NCBI GenBank assembly: GCA_014983025.1
Contig: JADCLP010000003.1
Span: 96,155-160,154 of the forward strand
Source: Erythrobacteraceae bacterium E2-1 Yellow Sea
GTDB taxonomy: Bacteria > Pseudomonadota > Alphaproteobacteria > Sphingomonadales > Sphingomonadaceae
Direction of reading: 5' to 3'
DNA length: 64,000 bases
Shown here: positions 59,089-64,000 of the stretch, piece by piece
Numbering within the stretch: the stretch's first letter is position 1
Layout of the letters: every line of letters starts with the position of its first letter
Translations under genes and position numbers: made by a program
The notes under the pieces: model-generated
What the model was told of the DNA's origin: nothing
Seen by the model: the letters and a program-made list of their open reading frames with translations, nothing else
Database searches by the model: none

Positions 59089-59182
59089 TTTCTGGCTCCT
59101 TTGTCGTTTTAACGGATTTGAACGGTTTCTGATTGAGCTTCAGCCACTCCTTAAAGCTCAGAATTCTAGGTCTATCGGTCAT
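59060..59182 (-). CDS. 40-aa basic ORF overlapping the RHH gene
   Basis: MTDRPRILSFKEWLKLNQ, then KPFKSVKTTKEPENG. It has the best Shine-Dalgarno of the set (AAAGGAGAT, eight bases before the ATG). Its end overlaps the start of the ribbon-helix-helix gene in another frame. Size and overlap resemble toxin-antitoxin or leader-peptide layouts, but no family is known to me. Confidence 0.5.
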   Translation of the reverse strand: MTDRPRILSFKEWLKLNQKPFKSVKTTKEPENGLRTDQRQ

Positions 59183-59281
59183 TGGTGATCTCCTTTGGGT
59201 TGGATGACTGCATTCGCTTCGCTCCTGCAGCCTCACTCGCTTCGCTCGTTCGAAGCTTCATATTTTCTAAGGTTCCGAAGG

Positions 59282-59306
59282 TTCATCAGGCGTCTAGCCT
59301 GATGAA
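59282..59306. repeat. Perfect 10-bp hairpin
   Basis: TTCATCAGGC and GCCTGATGAA around the loop GTCTA. There is no T-run on either strand, so a terminator is not obvious; an operator or RNA structure is possible. Confidence 0.6.
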
Positions 59307-59695
59307 TGTTTGAGGTTCTGAAAGGGTCTAATTTCAAAGGGTCGTTTTTGAGCGCACTTCACCTTCCGCAAGGCAAAGGCGCTCGTTGACGATTTCAAAG
59401 TGATCGTCCCTTCGCACATTCCATAAGGACAACCTCTCAGAGGTAAGGGCGGCTAGCCGGTCTCCTTTTATGTCCCGCTTCAATCCAGCGGATCCACCTT
59501 GGTGCTATGGAACGACATTCCTAGGTGGGGGCAGTTGCTTTTTCTCAGAGCTGCCATCGTGCCCGCTAAGCATGGGAATGCTCGTTGGGCTTTGGGCTGG
59601 CTGATGCGTTGGTCTGTGAAATGCGTCCCTAACTGAAATCCGACCGCCATCTCTCAATGTGCAGCCTCGACAGGTCTGGACCGCAACCACCGCTA

Positions 59696-59738
59696 TGAGG
59701 GTTTCAGCCAAATCTATTTATAAAAGTTCAAACCCTCA
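59696..59738. promoter_or_regulatory. Inverted repeat upstream of the NUDIX gene
   Basis: TGAGGGTTT (59696-59704) and AAACCCTCA (59730-59738) flank an AT-rich spacer with TATTTATAAAA. It ends 62 bp before the NUDIX start and could be an operator around a promoter. Confidence 0.5.
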
Positions 59739-59800
59739 GATCGGCGCAGACGGGAATTTTTTCCTATAGGCAACCAAGGACCTCAAGCTAAGCTGGTTTC

Positions 59801-60187
59801 ATGAAGGACGTAGCGGCAGCCATCGCCATTCGCGATCAAAGGGTATTGATTACCCGCAGGGCGCCAGGTCAAAATCTGGAAGGGCTATGGGAGTTTCCAG
59901 GCGGGAAAATCGAGCCAGGGGAAACCGTCCACCAATGTATCGAGCGAGAGCTAGCCGAAGAGCTAGGGATCGATGTCCGAGCCGGCGAGGTGTTGATTGA
60001 AAGCGCGTATCACTATGAGGGTGGCGCGATAAATCTGATTGGTGTCGAGGTTGATATTATCGGTGGTGAGTTCGAGCTGACCGTTCACGATGCCTATCAG
60101 TGGGTCGAACCTATGGCACTTCGTGAGCTCGACTTAGCGCCTGCCGACGTGCCGTTAGCCGAGGAGGTAATTCGCCGTCATGGATAG
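59801..60187 (+). CDS. NUDIX hydrolase (MutT-like)
   Basis: A 128-aa NUDIX protein. The NUDIX box GGKIEPGETVHQCIERELAEELGI spans residues 34-57 and has all Glu ligands for metal. RRAPGQNLEGLWEFPGG is of the MutT (8-oxo-dGTP) kind. Its 3' end overlaps the HNH nuclease gene by 8 bp, so the two are made together. It may hydrolyse a modified nucleotide rather than serve general sanitation (inference from context). Confidence 0.9.
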   Translation: MKDVAAAIAIRDQRVLITRRAPGQNLEGLWEFPGGKIEPGETVHQCIERELAEELGIDVRAGEVLIESAYHYEGGAINLIGVEVDIIGGEFELTVHDAYQWVEPMALRELDLAPADVPLAEEVIRRHG

Positions 60188-61001
60188 CATCGAAGATCTC
60201 AAGCCTGGAGCTGAGCTTTCTAACGACGAGCTCTCCCAGATATTCGGCTGCGGCAACAGTGGCGGCATGCGTCGATCGAAGAAGACGAATTCCCTGATCA
60301 TCGTCTCTGACCATACCAAGGCGCTGTATGAAGACCGCTGGTTAGAAGGCGTCATGCATTACACCGGCATGGGTCAGGTTGGCGATCAATCACTCGACTT
60401 CATGCAGAACAAAACACTGGCTCAGAGTGGCTCAAACGGCGTCGCTGTCCATCTTTTTGAAGTCCATAAGCCGCACGTTTACACGTATGTCGGTGAAGTC
60501 GCTCTGGCAGCAAAGCCTTACCAGGAAACCCAAGCGGATGCTGAAGGGTCAAATCGAAAGGTTTGGATTTTCCCGGTAACGCCGAAGACAGGCGCTGTGC
60601 CATCGATACCTGTCGAAGTTTATAGGGACCTTGAGGAGCGCAAGGCGAAGCAGGCTCGCAGGCTATCCGATGAGGAAGTGGCTCTTCGTGCGCGTCAAAC
60701 CCAACGCGACGAAGTTGGGGTTCAGTCGGCTACGGTTACCCAGCACAAGCGTAACCCCTATGTCGCCGAGGAGGCAAAGCGGAGGGCTAAGGGTGTTTGC
60801 GAATTATGTGAGCAGCCAGCTCCGTTTAGCAAAAACGGCAAACCCTATCTCGAAACCCACCACATCGAATGGCTAGCAAAGGGCGGGAAAGACCGCATCG
60901 AGAACACAGTCGCGCTCTGCCCGAACTGCCATCGCAAAATGCATCTGCTTGATAGAGAGGCGGATGTTCGGGTGCTAAAAGCTAAGGCAAGTCGGGCTTG
61001 A
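60180..61001 (+). CDS. SRA-like/HNH endonuclease, probably modification-dependent
   Basis: A 273-aa nuclease. The N-terminal domain (residues 10-150: IFGCGNSGGMRRSKKTN, HYTGMGQVGDQSLDF, QNKTLAQSGSNGVAVHLFEV, VWIFPV) resembles the SRA-like reader of ScoMcrA-type IV restriction enzymes. A basic linker leads to an HNH site: CELC (207-210), ETHHIEWLAKGGKDRIENTV (H227, H228, N near 241) and CPNCHRKMH. Such enzymes cut DNA with modified bases. An overlapping NUDIX partner is unusual. Confidence 0.85.
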   Translation: MDSIEDLKPGAELSNDELSQIFGCGNSGGMRRSKKTNSLIIVSDHTKALYEDRWLEGVMHYTGMGQVGDQSLDFMQNKTLAQSGSNGVAVHLFEVHKPHVYTYVGEVALAAKPYQETQADAEGSNRKVWIFPVTPKTGAVPSIPVEVYRDLEERKAKQARRLSDEEVALRARQTQRDEVGVQSATVTQHKRNPYVAEEAKRRAKGVCELCEQPAPFSKNGKPYLETHHIEWLAKGGKDRIENTVALCPNCHRKMHLLDREADVRVLKAKASRA

Positions 61002-61127
61002 TATAAGAGATCCCGAGCTGCTGTGTGGGGCGCTCGGGGTCAGTGCGGAGCCAAGGGCTCCTCGGGTCGCCTGGTCTTGATACAGCCATTGCTTGATGCG
61101 CACTTTGACGTAGATCAATCGGACGCA

Positions 61128-61142
61128 CTTTACCGGGTAAAG
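61128..61142. promoter_or_regulatory. 15-bp palindrome upstream of the RodZ-like gene
   Basis: CTTTACC-G-GGTAAAG is a perfect palindrome. It lies 17 bp after TTGACG (61105-61110), so it may cover a -10 region and act as an operator. A second promoter is possible with TTCGAC (61182-61187) and TATTAT (61206-61211). Confidence 0.5.
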
Positions 61143-61189
61143 GCTGATTTTTTAATATTTTTCCTGTCGCCAGTAGCGAGATTCGACCC

Positions 61190-61198
61190 TGTGGATAA
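61190..61198 (+). promoter_or_regulatory. DnaA-box-like site
   Basis: TGTGGATAA is an exact match to a DnaA box (TTATCCACA reversed), with an AT-rich run (TTTTTTAATATTTTT) 25 bp before it. Only one is seen, so an origin is not shown. Confidence 0.35.
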
Positions 61199-61276
61199 CT
61201 TTTGCTATTATGGGGACCGATTCGGAAGCGGCTTAGTGGGGACCAAGTTCCTCTACCCGCTATTTGGGGGCGGCGT

Positions 61277-61546
61277 ATGGGTGTCGAGGATTTCGGAAGC
61301 CTATTGGCGCATCAAGAAAGTGTGGGCGCGCGCCTAGCGACTGCGCGTCTTTCGAGAGGCATGACAATTCAGGATGTTGCCGAGACGAGCAAGGTTTCAT
61401 CTCGCTTCCTTACGGCGCTAGAGGAAGATGATTTCTCTGTTTTCCTAAGCCGGGTCTATGTCTTGGGTTTTGCAAAAGCCTATGCACGAGTTGTCGGGTT
61501 AGACGTGGATCAGATCTTGACCAATCTGCGCCAGCAGCTTGATTGA
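61277..61546 (+). CDS. RodZ-like HTH protein (HTH domain only)
   Basis: An 89-aa protein. VGARLATARLSRGMTIQDVAE, then TSKVSSRFLTALEEDDFSVF and VYVLGFAKAYARVVGLDVDQ follow the HTH_25 domain of RodZ. The transmembrane and periplasmic parts of RodZ are absent. Here it is more likely a DNA-binding regulator of the element. ATG 61277 is chosen over 61202 since homology starts there; GGGGG lies upstream. Confidence 0.75.
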   Translation: MGVEDFGSLLAHQESVGARLATARLSRGMTIQDVAETSKVSSRFLTALEEDDFSVFLSRVYVLGFAKAYARVVGLDVDQILTNLRQQLD

Positions 61547-61654
61547 TGACCGTTATAGAGATTTGAGAAACTTAAGCTTCTTCTCCAGCCCCTCTCAGCC
61601 TGTATACAATCGCCTTCAAAGGCTGCTGTTTTTCCCCTTTCTCGATCCATGCTT

Positions 61655-61692
61655 TAAACGGATTTGATATAAACGAATCATAAACGGATTTT
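61655..61692. repeat. Candidate integrase arm sites near attR
   Basis: TTAAACGGATTT (61654-61665), ATAAACGAATC (61669-61679) and ATAAACGGATTTT (61680-61692) match the repeats next to attL. The last ends 50 bp before attR. Confidence 0.6.
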
Positions 61693-61742
61693 CGAGAGTA
61701 TTTTTAGGCACTGAAATAAAATACGTTTCTGTAGCCCCGTCA

Positions 61743-61788
61743 CTTGCCAAGGTTGGGGTCGAGGGTTCGAATCCCTTCGCCCGCTCCA
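61743..61788 (+). repeat. attR: 46-bp copy of the tRNA-Gly 3' half
   Basis: Identical to 52647-52692. It is not a second tRNA: the 5' half is missing and the sequence before it is unrelated. Confidence 0.92.
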
Positions 61789-62385
61789 TTATCTTCGAAT
61801 AAATTGAATATGTTGGGTGGATCGCGCAGGCGCTCCACCTGCTTCCCCGGCTGCCTGATGACTTCGGGGAAGCAGTGGGGAAGCATAAACCGGCGTTTCG
61901 TGGCGTAATTACGCATAGTCATGGCGGCAGACTGGACCTACTGAAACCAAGGCGCAAGACCATTGCGGGGAATGCCTGGTTCGGTTGGTTGTGAGAGTCT
62001 GTTTGAGCAGTATTCCCGTAAAGTCGGGGGTCGCCGCTCACACGCCAGAGTTGGCATGCAAGTGCAGCGTATATTGGCGTAGTCGCGTGGTCGCTAGACA
62101 GTTCGAAGTTCGGACGCGACGGCGCATTAAGGCCTGAATTTCTTGATACTTTTCACGGAAGCGCCGTCACGGCCATTGAGTAGCCGTCGCATAAATCACT
62201 TAAATACCAACCACATGCACGTAGACAGACGGCGCTGCTTTTATCTCGCCATCACTACACCCCCCTCTTTCTCTTCTTACCCAGCACGCTCCAACCTCTC
62301 AATCTGTCTCTAGCGCGTTGCCGAAAAAGGACGGAGTGTATAGCGTAGCTTGACACCGAACGGTTGGGGGTTTACAAGGTGAGTA
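61789..62385. other. 597 bp with no clear gene between attR and higB
   Basis: No credible ORF. TGCTTCCCC (61841-61849) and GGGGAAGCA (61867-61875) form a perfect inverted repeat. The stretch may hold remnants of older integrations at the tRNA. A TTGACA at 62350-62355 with TTTACA at 62371-62376 could be the higBA promoter. Confidence 0.4.
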
Positions 62386-62676
62386 ATGAGAATCAGGAAT
62401 GTGCTCCACAAAGGTCTGCGCCGGTTCATTGAACGCGATGACGCGAGGGGGTTGCAGCCTGCTGTTGTCGGTAAGATCGGGCGCATGGTCTCGTTCCTGC
62501 AAGACATGACGCATGAGGATGAACTCAGCACCGTGCCGAGCTGGAAGGCGCACCGCCTGACGGGTGACCGCAAGGGAACTTGGAGCCTGTTCGTTACCAA
62601 AAACTGGCGGATGACGTTTCGGATCGACGCAGATGAGATCGAGATTATCGACCTCAATTATGAAGACTATCACTAG
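62386..62676 (+). CDS. higB: HigB-type toxin (RelE superfamily)
   Basis: A 96-aa likely mRNA interferase. HKGLRRFIERDDARGLQP and GKIGRMVSFLQDM start the fold; WKAHRLTGDRKGTWSLFVTKNWRMTFR and IDLNYEDYH are typical of HigB/HigB2 in the short RelE group. AAGGTGAG precedes the ATG. The toxin gene comes first, as is usual for higBA. Confidence 0.92.
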   Translation: MRIRNVLHKGLRRFIERDDARGLQPAVVGKIGRMVSFLQDMTHEDELSTVPSWKAHRLTGDRKGTWSLFVTKNWRMTFRIDADEIEIIDLNYEDYH

Positions 62677-62693
62677 GGCTTTAGGAGGCCACT

Positions 62694-63032
62694 ATGAACG
62701 CTGTAACCGGTATCAGGATGAAAAACCCCGCCCATCCCGGCGGTTTCATCAAACATGAGATTATCGAACCGCTGGACTTGACGGTAACGGCGGCGGCCAA
62801 GGCGCTGGGCGTAACCCGCGCCGCGCTATCGACCTTGCTTAACGAGCGCGCGCATCTGTCGCCCGAAATGGCGCTGCGGGTGGAAAAGGCGTTCGGCGTT
62901 TCAATGGATACGCTAATGCGGATGCAGAACAGTTATGACATCGCCCAGACGCGCAAGCGTGAGGGGGAGATTGAGGTCTCGCCGTTCGATGTTCTTGCGA
63001 GAAACCAAGTGGCCTCGGCGGCTGGCCAGTAA
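62694..63032 (+). CDS. higA: HigA-type antitoxin
   Basis: A 112-aa HTH_XRE antitoxin: HPGGFIKHEIIEPLDLTVTAAAKALGVTRAALSTLL, with the recognition helix in VTRAALSTLL, then VEKAFGVSMDTLMRMQNSYD. It should bind HigB and repress the operon. TTAGGAGG lies six bases before the ATG. Confidence 0.93.
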   Translation: MNAVTGIRMKNPAHPGGFIKHEIIEPLDLTVTAAAKALGVTRAALSTLLNERAHLSPEMALRVEKAFGVSMDTLMRMQNSYDIAQTRKREGEIEVSPFDVLARNQVASAAGQ

Positions 63033-63065
63033 TGCCTTCTGATTGTTTTTGGTCTAGCCGCACCG

Positions 63066-63929
63066 ATGGATAGCGAAGCTGATACCTGCCGGAAGGAGGT
63101 AATTCCTAGGCTAGTCGAGGCCGGTTGGGATCGTGCGCCCTACGCGATTAACGAGCAGCGCACCTTCACGGATGGTCGGATTGTGTTTGTTGGCGGAAAG
63201 GCCCGGCGTGGCCGTCAGAAGCGAGCAGATTTCATTCTGCGTTATCGGTCTGATTTTCCAATTGCCGTCGTTGAGGCGAAATCCAAGTACAAGCATGCGG
63301 CTGATGGATTGCAGCAAGCTCGTGAATATGCAGAAATTCTTGGTTTGAAGTTTGCCTATTCGACGAATGGAAGGACGATTGTCGAAGCCGACTATACGAC
63401 AGGCGTCGAGCGCGAAATTTCACAATTCCCCACGCCGGAAGAACTTTGGGCACGACTTTCCGCAACCGAAAATTTGACTGCCCAGATAAAGGATCACCTC
63501 CTTTCTCCGACCTATCCTGATAAATCAAAGCCACTTCGCTATTATCAAGAGATAGCTGTCAATCGCGCTGTCCAGGCCGTTTTGCAGGACCGGAAACGCA
63601 CATTGCTGACGTTGTGTACTGGTGCGGGAAAAACTGCCGTTGCATTCCAGATTTGTTGGAAACTTTGGAACAGCGGATGGAACGCCAAAGGGACAAAGCG
63701 GAAACCGAAAATTCTTTTCCTCGCGGACCGCAATGTCCTTGTTGATGACCCAAAGGACAAGGATTTCAGCGTTTTCGGTGATGCCCGCTTCAAAATCAGC
63801 GGTGGGGAGATCAGCAAAGGCCGCGACATCTATTTTGCCATCTACCAGGCGATTGCTGGGAACGAGGCGCGAGAAGGCATCTTCAAGGATTACGCCAAGG
63901 ACTTTTTCGATCTGATCATTGTTTGTTGA
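63066..63929 (+). pseudogene. hsdR: Type I restriction endonuclease R subunit, interrupted
   Basis: The first 286 codons of an EcoEI-type HsdR. The nuclease core is ADFILRYRSDFPIAVVEAKS (Asp and ExK) and Walker A is LCTGAGKTAV. The frame then reads FDLIIV followed by Cys and stop, where the family has DECHRG. The new sequence from about 63924 is IS-like. The gene is thus split in motif II; the rest may lie past the insertion, beyond the window. hsdM and hsdS are not seen. Confidence 0.88.
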
Positions 63930-64000
63930 TTACCGCTGAGAGTTGACCCGGGAGGGATATAAATTTCCGTCGAGAACTGACCCATGTTTGAACCGCCTCC
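63924..64000. mobile_element. Left end of an IS21-like insertion sequence
   Basis: It starts TGTTGATTACCGCTGAG at the point where hsdR homology stops. Inside are two copies of GAGA(G/A)(T/C)TGACCC (63939-63948, 63973-63983), typical of the repeated terminal sites of IS21-family elements. No transposase is in the window. The assignment is from the end sequence only. Confidence 0.65.

Larger units (their letters stand above)
59183..59800. other. 618 bp gene-free control region of the element
   Basis: No credible gene (a 68-codon minus frame at 59505-59711 has no RBS and odd composition). It has an 11-bp direct repeat TCGCTTCGCTC (59214-59224, 59237-59247), a perfect hairpin at 59282-59306 and an inverted repeat at 59696-59738. 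It separates the minus membrane set from the plus NUDIX-HNH set, so it should hold both promoters, and may be an origin or RNA gene. Confidence 0.5.
52647..61788. mobile_element. Integrative element in tRNA-Gly(GCC)
   Basis: An element of about 9.1 kb bounded by the 46-bp repeats. It has an integrase next to attL, candidate arm sites at both ends, a second small recombinase, several orphan genes and a nuclease pair. There are no conjugation or capsid genes, so it is a small genomic island or satellite that would need a helper to move. Parts are AT-rich compared with the flanks. Confidence 0.9.

Noticed and set aside
59214..59247. CRISPR array
   Set aside because: Only two 11-bp repeats, with no regular spacers; no cas genes anywhere in the window.
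59505..59711. 68-codon minus ORF in the element control region
   Set aside because: No RBS, composition unlike the neighbours, no domain.
61190..61198. Replication origin of the element
   Set aside because: One DnaA box and one AT-rich run are not enough; no replication initiator gene is recognised.
61743..61788. Second tRNA-Gly
   Set aside because: Only the 3' half is present and no 5' half or D-arm precedes it; it is attR.
61740..61922. Minus-strand ORF with GAGEGIRTLDPNLGK
   Set aside because: Same cause: antisense of the tRNA copy in attR.

Overview
The window is a piece of an alphaproteobacterial chromosome, most likely Sphingomonadales and probably Erythrobacteraceae. The placement rests on the protein families and their style (FtsK, GlnD, GyrB, GuaA, NadB, class Ia NrdA/NrdB, PilZ, YdcH, OprP-type porin), on the GC-rich codon use, and on frequent TTG/GTG starts. 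It is inference from recognised families; no database was searched.

Bases 1 to about 52,600 are ordinary core chromosome, densely packed with many 1-4 bp overlaps. In order they hold: the start of pabB; a HerA/DUF853 ATPase; an EF-hand protein with an OmpR-type two-component pair; a VOC protein; two divergent peptidases with a thioesterase; a GGDEF membrane protein; a phosphate-starvation pair (OprP-like porin and PstS, each behind a recognisable Pho box); a cold-shock-like protein; ftsK; a ThiE-like protein and a YggS-type PLP protein; glnD; an acyl-CoA synthetase; lgt with a MidA-type methyltransferase; an acyltransferase and a TetR regulator; a 5'-nucleotidase lipoprotein; gyrB; guaA; an EamA transporter; a small zinc-finger protein; an ABC ATPase; nadB; a POT transporter; nrdA and nrdB with PilZ, cupin and PepSY genes between them; argB; a yggT-folD-lipoprotein-marC cluster; and a Lon-N protein with a thioredoxin-TPR protein. 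The roughly 500 bp between gyrB and guaA has no gene but several strong stem-loops.

A tRNA-Gly(GCC) at 52,618-52,692 is the insertion site of a 9.1 kb integrative element. The last 46 bp of the tRNA are repeated exactly at 61,743-61,788, giving attL and attR. Just inside each end lie repeats of the form TAAACGGAT, good candidates for integrase arm sites. The element carries a tyrosine integrase, AT-rich small membrane and lipoprotein genes, several unrecognised proteins, a second recombinase with only the catalytic domain whose ribosome binding site is buried in a perfect hairpin, a minus-strand set (40-aa ORF, ribbon-helix-helix protein, two membrane proteins), an overlapping NUDIX hydrolase and SRA-like/HNH nuclease pair, and a RodZ-like HTH protein. 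The NUDIX/HNH pair is the best candidate for an undescribed system: a modification-dependent nuclease made together with a nucleotide-hydrolase-fold partner.

Beyond attR (61,789-64,000) is a second accessory stretch: a HigBA-type toxin-antitoxin pair and the 5' part of a type I restriction hsdR gene. The hsdR frame is cut in the helicase domain by what looks like the end of an IS21-family insertion sequence, so the right end of the window appears to be a recently broken restriction locus.
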